A stretch of 64,000 bases of DNA from Imbricaverruca yamaguchii (taxonomy: Eukaryota > Arthropoda > Thecostraca > Neoverrucidae). Numbering within the stretch: the first letter of the stretch is position 1; each line of letters opens with the position of its first letter. The DNA lies in assembly GCA_034440575.1 (NCBI GenBank), contig JAOTOL010001623.1, forward strand, positions 1,980,001-2,044,000, read 5' to 3'. The position numbers and the translations under genes are program-made. The notes beneath the pieces are model-generated. The model was not told where the DNA came from, did not search any database, and saw only the letters and a program-made list of their open reading frames with translations. This document shows, one piece after another, positions 49,538 through 60,795 of the stretch.

Positions 49538-49635
49538 TAGTTTCCCTGAAGGACATGCTCATATACTTTGCCTAACACATGGACCCCCTTCTCAGAAAAG
49601 TGCAGGCCATGTGTATGTGTATCCCAGCCATTTCG
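49538..49635 (-). pseudogene. LINE ORF1 C-terminal fragment (esterase-like end)
   Basis: One frame reads NGWDTHTHGLHFSEKGVHV and runs to a stop at 49538-49540, about 32 codons. The D..H arrangement within GLHFSEKG matches the last block of the SGNH-esterase domain found at the end of CR1-clade ORF1 proteins. Similarity ends near 49635, so the copy is truncated here. ORF2 begins just after the ORF1 stop, as expected for a bicistronic LINE. Confidence 0.6.
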
Positions 49636-50539
49636 GGTTATGAAATGGAAATTTACGAAAACCTCAATGATATTTTATATATGAAAACTTCCCGGCAATT
49701 TCGGAAGCATTTGAACACTAGTAAGATGGTTGAAATCCACTGACTTCGAAACGATGGTGATAGGTTTGGCACCTTGCGGCGCCAAATTAAGTTGTTCATA
49801 CACATCTTAACATAAAATGATAATGGGTACTTATGAGAAACACTGGTCGAAATCCGGCGACATTTTTCTGCCTCACCTCACTTGGGTGCCACGGACCGCC
49901 CCTGGATCAGAGCGGTATGCCCTTGGAATGGTGCTGTTATTGGGACGGGCACTGGTTATTAAGACTGTGCACTCAATGTGTGCTAGAAGCATTGCTGCAT
50001 TACCAAGCATGCGTCTACTTTGAAGTTACGCCTGAAGGTGCGCATTTTTGTGATTAAAAGTAGCCGTGTCTCAGGCAGAACGCCAAAATCCGGCACAATG
50101 TTAGTGTGACTCAGAGAGGGTATATTATAGGCGCCTGGAGGATATCCATGTGGAGTTTGTTTGTTTATTTGTTGATTTACTTTAACACATAATGGAACAC
50201 ATATAAGGTGGGCAATTTTGCGATTGACACAAAAGACCAAGATGGTCTTTGGTCGAGGTGCTCCCTCGCAACAACGTCTTCAACCAATAAAACTCATGGC
50301 CATCGACACGGTGTGACACTCGCCACTCTGCTCGCCAGCACACCCTGTCGCCACACAAAGCATGCACTCATGTGCAGTACCCAACACTACGCCTGCACAC
50401 GATAGCACTTGGTTAGTTCCGAATGTTAGTTGGTTGTGTTAAAGCGTTTTGTGTTGATAAGAAACGTCTGAAATGCTAGTGCAACACACTGCTCAGGGTT
50501 CTTTCTGAGACCATTTCCAAAAATGAGTGTTTGTGATAT
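49636..50539. other. Intron 3, between two LINEs
   Basis: Nothing recognised. Confidence 0.5.
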
Positions 50540-51125
50540 CTCCTTTTCAGTTAAATTAGTGAACATATCTGTTGTGTTTCGGAGTTTGGTGAATATAATA
50601 TTTCATAGCAAGCGTAAAGAGGACAGTTAAACATGAAGTTAATTTTATCTTGTTTGAAGTGGCCACATTGGCATGATGGACTATGTAGAGGATTGATGGC
50701 AAATACGTCTGCGCTTACTTGGGTCAGGTCCATTCCAAACCTTCAATGCATGTGTTCCCTGCTTTTTTACCTAGCGAATAATGTCATGGTGGTATTGTGG
50801 CACCTGTGCCACCTATAAGTCAACTCGTGAATTTGTAGATGTTTGGTTCATGCCTAACATTTTCAGGAAGATTGTTCCACACCTTTGTTGGGGCCACGAA
50901 AAATTTTTTTGGGAACGAGGCGATTATATTTCGCGGGACTGTTAGTTAGGGTAGTCCACATTTATGATCATTGGTGATGATATGCTGTTTCCTACCCTTA
51001 CCCTATTATCTAAGTATGATGGTAGCCAATTTAAAGCAGTGCCAGTAATCATACAATTGTTTTTGCACTTAACCATAAGACCTGCTTGCCATATAGTAGC
51101 AAAATATTTTTGCATATCTAAAATA

Positions 51126-51177
<52 letters not shown>

Positions 51178-52145
51178 GAGTCCAGATTTCGACCTAAAGA
51201 TTAAAATAGAGTATGTGTCAAGTAGAGCAACTGTTTTTGGTCGTAGGATATAGACGATAACTACTTCACTTCTCAGAGAGTATATTGTTTTCCGTTGTGT
51301 GTAAATACCTTCGTTTAAAAACTAACTTTTATAGGATTTTTCACACATACGACAAGAGGCTAATTGACCTATAACTTGTGGGATGATCTTTTCCAGAGTA
51401 TGGTCCTTTCTTTTTTAATATTGGCGACATATTATCATGTTTCTGTTCCGTGTGGAAAGCTCCCAGTGATAAGATGTTTTGAATAATTTAGTTAAGGTTT
51501 CGTAGATAAGAATAGCAATTAACTTAAGCGGCCTAAGATGTATTTTGTCAGAATGTATTGATTTATTTGGATTAACATATCTGAGACGTTTGAGAACTTC
51601 ATTTTTAGTAACTTGCATTTCTGCCAAACTTGAAATGTTTTGATTATATTGTGCGTTCATAGATGGTAGTTGCAAGTTATTTGGCGATTGGGTTGGGATT
51701 CATGTGTAGCCTTCTCTGTATCATCAATAACTGCACCATCTGGACCATCTAGGGGTGATATGCTTTGGGACATCGTGGTACCAACTATCCCCTTTAAAAC
51801 GTGATGGTATTTTCGAGGCTATGTTTGCATTCTCCTAGTTTCCTAACCTGGCTCTAAATGTGACTATTTTTAGTGATTTGTTATGTTCGGTGACTGTTAC
51901 GCTCATATTTCCAAATATTCCAACTGAACCATGTTTGTATCCTCTTGACAATTATACATAATTGATCTAGCCTTCTGATAATTATCTTCTGCTCAGAACT
52001 AACAAAAGGTTTGCTTCCCCCTTGGCTTGTATTTCTTTATGGGCATATATTATTTTGGGGATTGAATAATAACGGCAGAAAACTTGTTTTTTACCGCTTC
52101 ATCAACGTCTTTGTCTAAAACATCTTCCCAGTCTATATTACAATC
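50540..52145 (-). mobile_element. Degenerate LINE patchwork (second CR1/L2-like family)
   Basis: Read downwards from 52145, the minus strand holds scattered LINE pieces in several frames. Near 52080-52140 is a DWEDVLDKDVDEAVKNKF-like linker. At 51415-51675 is KNEVLKRLRYVNPNKS followed by a DKIHL block, the start of RT. At 51340-51420 are PILKKKG and SYRSISLLSYV (the NYRPISLLS motif). Near 51000 is ALNWLPSYLDNRVRVGN. At 50820-50930 is APTKVWNNLPENV (C-terminal WNxLP). Near 50620-50690 is a cysteine/histidine-type knuckle, SPSCQCG...NCPLY. The catalytic FADD/YADD block is missing, and a (TA)n block interrupts it at 51129-51174. It differs in sequence from the LINE at 46-49.6 kb and is much older. 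Confidence 0.65.
51129..51174. repeat. (TA)n microsatellite inside the LINE fossil
   Basis: About 23 TA units interrupt the degenerate LINE at 50540-52145. Confidence 0.97.
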
Positions 52146-52202
52146 TACAAGAGAAAGTTCTCTTCAGCTCCTGCGCTGAAGAGAACATTCAGCGGCTGCG
52201 CA

Positions 52203-53132
52203 GCACTGCACCGGTCTGTGGCCGAGTGGCGGTGGCGGTCTGTGGCCGAGTGGCGGTGACGGTCTGTGGCCGAGTGGCGGTGACGGTCTGTGGCCGAGTG
52301 ACGGTGACGGTCTGTGGCCGAGTGGCGGTGGCGGCACCGGTTTGTGGCCGAGTGGCGGTGGCGGTGGCGGCACCGCTCTGTGGCCGAGTGGCCGAGTGGC
52401 GGTGACGGCACCGGTCTGTGGCCGAGTGGCGGTGGCGGCACCGGTCTGTGGCCGAGTGACCGAGTGACGGTAACGGCACCGGTCTGTGGCCGAGTGACCG
52501 AGTGACGGTAACGGCACCGGTCTGTGGCCGAGTGACCGAGTGACGGTAACGGCACCGGTCTGTGGCCGAGTGACCGAGTGACGGTAACGGCACCGGTCTG
52601 TGGCCGAGTGACCGAGTGACGGTGACGGCACCGGTCTGTGGCCGAGTGGCGCCGACGGCACCGGTCTGTGGCCGAGTGACGGTAACGGCACCGGTCTGTG
52701 GCCGAGTGACCGAGTGACGGTAACGGCACCGGTCTGTGGCCGAGTGACCGAGTGACGGTGACGGCACCGGCCTGTGGCCGAGTGACCGAGTGACGGTGAC
52801 GGCACCGGTTTGTGGCCGAGTGGCGGTGGCGGCACCGGTCTGTGGCCGAGTGGCGGTGGCGGCACCGGTCTGTGGCCGAGTGGCGGTGGCGGTGGCGGCA
52901 CCGGTCTGTGGCCGAGTGGCGGTGGCGGTGGCGGCACCGGTCTGTGGCCGAGTGGCGGTGGCGGCACCGGTCTGTGGCCGAGTGGCGGTGACGGCACCGG
53001 TCTGTGGCCGAGTGGCGGTGGCGGTCTGTGGCCGAGTGGCGGTGACGGTCTGTGGCCGAGTGGCGGTGGCGGCACCGGTCTGTGGCCGAGTGGCGGTGAC
53101 GGTCTGTGGCCGAGTGACGGTGGCGGTGGCGT
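52203..53132. repeat. Minisatellite of about 30 bp with length variants, about 30 units
   Basis: The core GTCTGTGGCCGAGTG is constant. It is followed by GCGGTGGCGGCACC, shorter forms, or a duplicated GACCGAGTGACGGTAACGG form that is longer. Variants are grouped: the CCGAGTGACCGAGTGACGG form occupies the middle and the GGCGGTGGCGG form the right. The 194- to 369-codon frames across it are artefacts. Confidence 0.95.
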
Positions 53133-53698
53133 CGGCCGACTTTTCACTGCATTGCTTATTAAACAAAACACGTGTCGCGCAGCCGACAACAACGTCGGCC
53201 TGTGTCTGGTAGTAAGGCGGCCCGACCCATACAATCGTCTGCTCTGCTCTTTCAATGGTGTGGCATTTGCCTGAAGGGGCTTTCGGTGTTGTTTCCAATA
53301 TATCTTGTCATTGGCTTAAATGCTGGGGTCAATCGAAAACAACAAGAACAGAAGCCGTTAAAAACTGGAGCTGGTGGAGATCAGCGTAGTTAACTATAGG
53401 GTGAGAGTTCTCCGCTTGAGGACGGATCATACCGAGAAACAGCACCAGACCCATTGTGATCAGAATGTTCTTCTTGGTCCGAGCTGATGGGAACGGGACT
53501 GGAACGCTTTTGCCACAACACGCGCTCCTTGGTAACATTGAACATTGTACTGTGGCGCTGCATGGGAAACTACTTGAAGGTGCCCCCCACACACACACAC
53601 GTTTACTTCTCACGACTACCACTTATCTGTCGACATAACACGTATATGTCAAACGACGCGGGCGAGTCCAGATTTTCACCTCGCCGTCGCATTTCCAG
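53133..53698. other. Intron 3, last part
   Basis: Mixed sequence leading to the exon 4 acceptor. A minus-strand 97-codon frame has no recognised motif. Confidence 0.5.
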
Positions 53699-53839
53699 AG
53701 CCGATCGAGTTCAACGAGAACCAGCTGCAGCAGTTCGCCTCGGAGGGCAGCGACTTCACGGTGCGCTGCGACGTCAGCGGCGAGCCCAAGCCCGGGGTGC
53801 ACTGGCGCCGGCCGATCGGCCGGCTCGACCTCGGACCCA
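53699..53839 (+). CDS. Exon 4, fasciclin-2-like: first half of Ig domain 2
   Basis: The acceptor CGCATTTCCAG precedes the exon, and the donor GTGAGT is at 53840. The exon is 141 bases and phase 1 at both ends, so it joins exon 3 in frame with a Lys codon at the junction. The product reads PIEFNENQLQQFASEGSDF, then TVRCDVSGEPKPGVHWRR. This is the hallmark second-Ig start of Fas2/NCAM-type proteins: PIxF, a short linker, EGxDxxVxCxV, then PxPxVxW. The B-strand cysteine and core tryptophan are present. The second cysteine must be in the next exon, which I could not find before 64000, so the gene is truncated by the window edge. Lachesin-like or other IgSF proteins are possible, but the PIxF...EG spacing fits Fas2 best. 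Confidence 0.75.
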
Positions 53840-55845
53840 GTGAGTGCCGCCGGGGTGGAGTGTTGAGACCTGGCGGGCTGACCGGCCTCCCACCACGCAT
53901 CGTGTTTTGTTATTGGTGGTGCTGTGTTGTCGTGTTGTGTTGTGTTGGTGTGAGCTTCAGGATGTTAGCATGGGTTGGATTTGTCAAGATTGGTGTGTCG
54001 ATACGAGACTGATAATTGGCATGGCCGTGACAGCAGTGCTGAAATATCGGTATGGTGATGCTGAAGAAATTCGAAAGGAAATGTTGTGGAATGCCGAGGA
54101 AGTGCGAAAGGAAATGTTTTGGAAATGCTGAGGAAATGAATTATCTGGCTAATCCAATGCATCATGAAGCCATTAATGAAACCCTACACAGCAGTGAGAT
54201 CGAAAGCACCCGGTACTAATCCCAACTTACGCTGGGAAAACATGACAATCATCAAGCAAGGATGGTTCAATAGAAGGTGGCATGCAAACAGCTCCAAGAA
54301 TGGAACCATCAGCTAGTAATGTTGTACAATTATATACGGTGAACCCTGTGGCCAGTTTTGCTATGGGATGCGGCTACTTGTGTATAAATTGTATTTATTT
54401 AGGTTTGCTTTGAGTTCATGTATATCTTTTCAACCAACATTTTGGCAAGCTAGATCCAACTTCGTGGAATTGCCTTTCCTGTCCCTTTATCTGATGACGT
54501 CACATACTGATTAAAATCACAAATGGAGGTCGAAGCTTTGGAACAGGTTGTTGTTGTTTGAACGTTAATGTCGCACTAATAGCATCCTGGAAGGAATTGG
54601 TTTGGCACAGGGCCAGCATGTCGGAGCGTCCGAATGTCTGACAAGCAAGAAGTGGGCCGTGGAACAAGGACTGATCCGAACATGAATCGTTTCCAATCAA
54701 TGAAGACTATATTGGTATAACATTTTCATAGTGGTATGTTTGGAATACAATTATCTGAATTTCATAAGTACGCTTACCTTGAATCATATTACCTCGATTT
54801 GCCTATTGCCCACATGCGAACTAAAAGTTTGACGGGAATACCGATGATGCATATTTGCCTGCTGCATGAAATGGGCTGAAAAGAAGACACGCTGGAAGAT
54901 TACTTTTCAAGAACCGAAGTCTTTAAGCGAAGCTGGAATGGTGGTGACACTAATTAGTAGGAGGTGATCATGATGGTGGGCCTCTGGTTCTCATTTGTTT
55001 ATGCGATACATGATGCCTTACAAAGAAATGGCTGAGCTGTACATGCGTTCACTGGTGATTCAGTACTTGAGTTTTATGTTCGGTGACATGCAGTTAACAC
55101 TAACTTTTCTTAATATCAAGGAGTGTGACATGAATACAAAAGCGGAGTAACAACCGCTTGTACGGCACGCGGTCTTGACATGCAATATTGATTGCATTGT
55201 GACTTAATTTGCATTGGACTGAAATGTGAAATATGGACTGTGAAGATATGCAGATATTCATCGTCGTAAGTTCACAAGCTCACTTTCATAATATCCATTT
55301 TCACAAGCACGATGTCAAAGCATTTATTTTCATCAGATGCATGTTATTGAATATATGTTCACAAGATCAACTTGGGTGAGGAAATGTGCTTCAGATCTAC
55401 TTAGAGCTGAAAATATTTACAAGATTTCCTCCCGGGGCTGAATGTTCAAAGTAGCCAGAAATATATCTTCAATGTTCGAAAGGTTTAATTGCCCATTAAA
55501 ACTTTCAGAAGAACTAGTTCCCATTGGAAATGCACAGAAGATTTACTTCCCATTGACCGTGTTCAGGAGATCTAATTGGAACTATAAATCTACATCTGGA
55601 GGAGGAAACATTCACACGATCTACTTACAGCTTGAACATTTCACAACAACCACTTGGAGGGGGAAGGGTTCATAAGATCGGCCTAGAGTCAGACATTTTC
55701 ACAATATCTATTCCCTGGGCTTAATGCTCAGAAGATGTATAAGTATATCCTCAATGCTCATAAAACTACTTGCCAGTAAAATTTCCAAATTTGCTTCCAG
55801 ATGGCAATGCTCAAAGGACCATGCCATACACAGCAGTCGCGTACA
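53840..55845. other. Intron 4, first part
   Basis: No further Ig exon was found. From about 55260 to 55800, phrases such as TTCACAAGATC, CTACTT and GCTGAACAT recur at loose 30-40 base spacing, perhaps a decayed tandem repeat. Confidence 0.45.
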
Positions 55846-56930
55846 CAAGCCGTGGCGTGCTGCAGCCGTGTGTACAGGCCGTGGCGTGCTGCAGCTGTGT
55901 GTACAGGCCGTGGCGTGCTGCAGCCGTGTGTACAGACCGTGGCGTGCTGCAGCCGTATGTACAGGCCGTGGCGTGCTGCAGCCGTGTGTACAGGCCATGG
56001 CGTGCTGCAGCCGTGTGTACAGGCCGTGACGTGCTGCAGCCGTGTGTACAGGCCGTGGCGTGCTGCAGCTGTGTGTACAGGCCGTGGCGTGCTGCAGCCG
56101 TGTGTACAGGCCGTGGCGTGCTGCAGCCGTATGTACAGGCCGTGGCGTGCTGCAGCCGTATGTGCAGGCCATGGCGTGCTGCAGCCGTGTGTACAGGCCG
56201 TGACGTGCTGCAGCCGTGTGTACAGGCCATGGCGTGCTGCAGCCGTGTGTACAGGCCGTGGCGTGCTGCAGCCGTGTGTACAGGCCGTGGCGTGCTGCAG
56301 CCGTATGTACAGGCCGTGGCGTGCTGCAGCCGTATGTGCAGGCCATGGCGTGCTGCAGCCGTGTGTACAGGCCGTGACGTGCTGCAGCTGTGTGTACAGG
56401 CCATGGCGTGCTGCAGCCGTGTGTACAGGCCGTGACGTGCTGCAGCCGTGTGTACAGGCCGTGACGTGCTGCAGCTGTGTGTACATGTCGTGGCGTGCTG
56501 CAGCCGTATGTGCAGGCCGTGGCGTGCTGCAGCCGTATGTGCAGGCCGTGGCGTGCTGCAGCCGCATGTGCAGGCCGTGGCGTGCTGCAGCCGCATGTGC
56601 AGGCCGTGGCGTGCTGCAGCTCCACAGCTGTATGTGCAGACCATGGCGTGCTGCAGTTATGCAGCCGTATGTGCAGACCGTGGCGTGCTGCAGCTCCACA
56701 GCTGTATGTGCAGGCCGTGGCGTGCCGCAGCTCTGCAGGTGTATGTGCAGGCCGTGGCGTGCTGCAGCCGTATGTGCAGACCGTGGCGTGCTGCAGCTCT
56801 GCAGCCGTATGTACAGGTCGTGGCGTGCTGCAGCTCTGCAGCCGTATGTGCAGGCCGTGGCGTGCTGTAGCTCTGCAGCCGTATGTGCAGGCCGTGGCGT
56901 GCTGCAGCTCTGCAGCCGTATGTGCAGTTC
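55846..56930. repeat. 29-bp minisatellite, about 36 units, with longer units at the right end
   Basis: The unit contains GCCGTGGCGTGCTGCAGCCG then TGTGTACAG. From about 56620, an extra CTCCACAG or CTCTGCAG is inserted, giving units of 37-40 bases. The resulting frames of up to 479 codons on both strands are artefacts of the 29-base period. It lies in intron 4. Confidence 0.97.
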
Positions 56931-57183
56931 CGATGTCCGACGCCGCCCATTCAGTTTCCGGCGAAGTCGGCCTGCTTTTTAATCTACGTCCTGGCACGCG
57001 ATTCGGGTCTGGCATCAGCGGCCAGGCATCAGCGCCCGTCCACTGGCGAGGTGCACCGCTGGCACAGGTGCTGAGCCCCTCGTACCCACCCGGCTGTCGC
57101 ACTGCAGCAAAGGAGCAGGTGACACTTCCTGCGTGCTTGAACTCCATCTATAAGCATCCAGTCACGCCGACTTGTCTCACTCA

Positions 57184-57422
57184 ACCGAGTCCACTCATGA
57201 TGCGACGGCTGGTCCACCGAGTCAGCTCATAATGGGACCCCTGCTTCACCGAGTCCACCCATAATGGGACGGCTGGTCCACCGAGTCCACTCATAATGAG
57301 ACGACTTCTCCACCGAGTCCGCTCATAATGGGACCCCTGCTTCACCGAGTCCACCCATAATGGGACGGCTTCTCCACCGAGTCCGGTCATAATGGGACGT
57401 CTACTCCACCGAGTCCACTCCA
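57184..57422. repeat. 32-bp minisatellite, about eight units
   Basis: The unit begins CCGAGTCCACTCATAATGGG and ends with ACGGCTGGTCCA or ACCCCTGCTTCA variants. Confidence 0.9.
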
Positions 57423-57749
57423 GCCGATGGTGCATAATACAACCTCCAGCTCCCCACCGGTTGGCCGCCGCTGTGACCCGTCGGCCGCTGACACTGTGCC
57501 ACGACGTGGCGGCGCTCATTTGTCTCGCGCCGTCGCCGGTCCGCGTCATCGCCGACGTCACCGTCGCCGCTCCCCCGATGAGCTGTGGCGGCGGCCGGTC
57601 GACGGCGCGCCGAACGTCAGCCGGTCCAACCTGATGGCCGCTCACGAGGGTGCCGCTCATAGTGACGCCAGACCGGCGCTCACGAGGGTGCCGCTCATGG
57701 TGACGTCAGACCGGCCACGGCTCTCCAGGCGGGTGGCAACAGCTCGCCG
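57423..57749. other. Intron 4, GC-rich spacer between arrays
   Basis: CpG-rich, with a two-copy repeat of about 45 bp at 57627-57710 (CTCACGAGGGTGCCGCTCAT) and a perfect CRE (TGACGTCA) at 57701-57708. Confidence 0.6.
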
Positions 57750-58870
57750 GGCACCCACTCAGGTCCCGTCCGGCACCCACTCAGGACCCGTCCGGCACCC
57801 ACTCAGGACCCGTCCGGCACCCACTCAGGACCCGTCCGGCACCCACTCAGGACCCGTCCGGCACCCACTCAGGACCCGTCCGGCACCCACTCAGGACCCG
57901 TCCGGCACCCACTCAGGACCCGTCCGGCACCCACTCAGGACCCGTCCGGCACCCACTCAGGACCCGTCCGGCACCCACTCAGGACCCGTCCGGCACCCAC
58001 TCAGGACCCGTCTGGCACCCACTCAGGACCCGTCCGGCACCCACTCAGGACCCGTCCAGCACCCACTCAGGACCCGTCCGGCACACACTCAGGACCCGTC
58101 CGGCACCCACTCAGGACCCGTCCGGCACCCACTCAGGACCCGTCCGGCACCCACTCAGGACCCGTCCGGCACCCACTCAGGACCCGTCCGGCACCCACTC
58201 AGGACCCGTCCGGCACCCACTCAGGACCCGCCCGGAACCCACACAGGACCCGTCCGGCACCCACTCAGGACCCGTCCGGCACCCACTCAGGACCCGTCCG
58301 GCACCCACTCAGGACCCGTCCGGCACCCACACAGAACCCGTCCGGCACCTACTCAGGACCCGTCCGGCACCCACTCAGGACCCGTCCGGCACCCACTCAG
58401 GACCCGTCCGGCACCCACTCAGGACCCGTCCGGCACCCACACAGGACCCGTCCGGCACCCATTCAGGTCCCGTCCGGCACCCACTCAGGACCCGTCCGGC
58501 ACCCACACAGAACCCGTCCGGCACCTACTCAGGACCCGTCCGGCACCTCTCAGGTCCTGTCCGGCACCCACACAGGTCCCGTCCGGCACCCACTCAGGAC
58601 CCGTCCGGCACCTACTCAGGACCCGTCCGGCACCCTCTCAGGTCCTGTCCGGCACCCACACAGGACCCGTCCGGCACCCACTCAGGACCCGTCCGGCACC
58701 CACTCAGGTCCCGTCCGGCACCCACTCAGGACCCGTCCGGCACCCACTCAGGACCCGTCCGGCACCCACTCAGGACCCGTCCGGCACCCACTCAGGACCC
58801 GTCCGGCACCCACTCAGGACCCGTCCGGCACCCACTCAGGACCCGTCCGGCACCCACTCAGGACCCGTCC
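57750..58870. repeat. 22-bp minisatellite, about 51 units
   Basis: The unit begins GGCACCCACTCAGGACCCGT. It is highly homogeneous for the first 20 units, then has CACACAGG, GGTCCC and TCTCAGG variants. The 502-codon frame through it repeats every 22 residues and is not a protein. Confidence 0.97.
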
Positions 58871-58949
58871 GATCTGCCGTTTCTGAGTGCGTTCCTTACC
58901 CGCCCTGCCAGTCTCGACGGGGCCTGAGTCGGTGAGGTCGTCTCGACGC

Positions 58950-59262
58950 CACGCCGGCGACGTCAATAACTGGCAACACGTCTGGCAACCCTGCTACACA
59001 GCGTTATGCCAGTGACGTCAATATCTGGTAACACGCCTGGCAACTGTACTACACGACGCTTTACCGAGATAATTCCGCCGGTGACGTCAATAACTGGCAA
59101 CACGCCTGGCAACCCTACTACACAACGTTATGCCAGTGACGTCAATATCTGGTAACACGCCTGGCAACTGTGCTGCACGACGCTGTACCGAGAGAAGTCC
59201 GCCGGTGACGTCGATAACTGGCAACACGCCTGGCGATTGTGCTACACGTCACCGCACCGAGA
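58950..59262. repeat. 124-bp composite repeat carrying CRE (TGACGTCA) motifs
   Basis: Five CRE-like octamers are regularly placed at 58958 (CGACGTCA), 59013, 59082 and 59137 (all TGACGTCA) and 59206 (TGACGTCG). Spacings alternate 55, 69, 55 and 69 bases. Each is followed by AATAACTGGCAACACG or AATATCTGGTAACACG. The composite unit is therefore 124 bp, present two and a half times. Confidence 0.92.
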
Positions 59263-60359
59263 ACTCGGCCAGTGTCCGTCCAGCAATGAGACGGTCGATT
59301 GCTCAATGGCTTTCGCTAATCAGACCTGTCAGCTCACTACCATGCTGTATTGTGTAAGGACGGGTGATTATGCATTTGGTTATGTTGCCATCACATGTGA
59401 CGCTAATGTACGCTTGTAGTTCTATTACATGGATCACGGTCAATTCCCATCTCGGCGCTTTGCCATGTAGGACGTGTAAGAGTAGCAACATTAAAATTGT
59501 GTTCAAAATTTAAATAAAAGAATGTGTAATTCAGTATGCCCGCTGCAAAATCGTTCGTGTCAAAGGTTATTAGAGCAATCTGGGCGACGAGCCGCACATT
59601 GACGGGGCTGCCCCGCACCAGGAGCTCGAAATATAGCGAGACACTTGGATATGTGTTCCCCCTCTCATAGAAAGGTGGCGCCCCTCAGACCGAGAAAGGC
59701 GCCCATCTGGAAGGCTCCATTGCACCACCTCCTCCACCAGCTTAGCGAATTTTTCCTCAAAACGCCCCTTTCAGATGACTAGGTGTCCACTTTAAGGGAA
59801 AAGCGCCTCCTGAGATGGAAAATCATCCCTTTAGTAGGCACCAGTTCATCCCTTCCTCTCCCCCCCCCCCCAAGTTCAACGAATTTTTAGCCGAAAGCGC
59901 TGCTCCAGGGCCTTTGACAGTGGTCCTCACCCGATAAAATGGCGCCCCTCCAGACGATTATTACATGCGCTTTATCATTTTAGGCGTGAACGATTATACC
60001 AAATTCAATTTTCCTCACTCAATACAGTAAAACAACGGTGAAATTTACCAGACCTGAAGTCAGTAACCTTGGCCTGATTAAAATATCGAGAGAGCGAAGT
60101 TATTCGCTTGGGTTAAATAACAGCGTTGTCGAAGTTTGGTGTTGATTTGTTACGACTACTCCGGATTCCGGTACTTGGAAGATTTTGGGACATGTCTCCT
60201 GTTGGCCCGTCAAATGTCAAAGACCTTTGACTATCTTGACCTAAAATATATCAAGATATGCAAAACAGATGTATAAGAAGGTACAAATATTTCGTCTCTC
60301 TCCGTTTGCTCATTCGATCGCCATCCAGGAACAATCTGAGGCGGCGGGGCCCTGGAGAG
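59263..60359. other. Intron 4, before the DNA transposon
   Basis: No gene recognised. GGCGCCCCTC(C)AGAC occurs at about 59687 and 59943, and a GCGAATTTTT/ACGAATTTTT phrase repeats, suggesting a degenerate duplication. Confidence 0.45.
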
Positions 60360-60795
60360 ACCACTCCCCTCCCCCCCCCCCGGGCCAGGTTTAAAAATTG
60401 GGCCAACCCCATATCTCCTTTTTGGGGTAGGGAAAGGGAAAAAATAAAGGGTTTTACACTTTCCCTCTTCTAAAAAAGTAAATACTTCACCCTTTTTTAA
60501 CCTGGGAATCCCATTCTTTTTTTTATAAAAAAAATATTTCTTTTTTTTTTTAAAAAATTTAATTTTTTTTAATTTAATTTTTATAATTATTTATTTATAA
60601 TAAATGAAATATTTTGGAAAAATTTTATTTTTAAAAAAAAAAAAAAAAACTCCAAAAAATGGACGGACCGCATTACCCCCTGGTTTAACCCCCCCATAAA
60701 ATATAAAAATTTATAAAAAAAAAATAAAAAAAAATATAATTAAAAAAATTTTTTTTTTTTTTTTCAAAAAAAAAAAAAAAAAAACAAAAAAACAA
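60360..60795. other. Homopolymer-stuttered low-complexity block, left of the DNA transposon
   Basis: Sequence made largely of runs of two to ten identical bases (CCCCCCCCCCCGGGCC, then long A/T runs). It looks more like a poor consensus than biological sequence. It ends at the transposon's left terminal repeat. Confidence 0.7.

Larger units (their letters stand above)
46403..49635 (-). mobile_element. CR1-like LINE, 5'-truncated within ORF1
   Basis: The element reads 5' to 3' from 49635 down to 46403, antisense to the adhesion gene in its intron 3. It has the C-terminus of ORF1, a near-full ORF2, a 3' UTR of about 80 bases and a tail of about five TTTATGTC octamers (46403-46446). A short 3' UTR ending in 8-bp repeats is typical of the CR1 clade. 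The 3' UTR holds a perfect 8-bp stem, 46451-46458 with 46483-46490, and the palindrome AAGGGCCCTT in its loop. The tail abuts a (TA)n block on its downstream side. Confidence 0.88.

Noticed and set aside
52164..58935. Very long open frames (up to 502 codons) on both strands
   Set aside because: They coincide exactly with the 30-, 29- and 22-bp arrays. The predicted peptides repeat with the same period in every frame, as expected of stop-free tandem repeats.
59130..59420. Possible next Ig exon of the adhesion gene
   Set aside because: The frames carry no YxC motif, and the segment overlaps the CRE-bearing repeat.
60258..60473. 71-codon frame left of the transposon
   Set aside because: It runs into the homopolymer-stuttered block, so its composition is untrustworthy and no motif is present.
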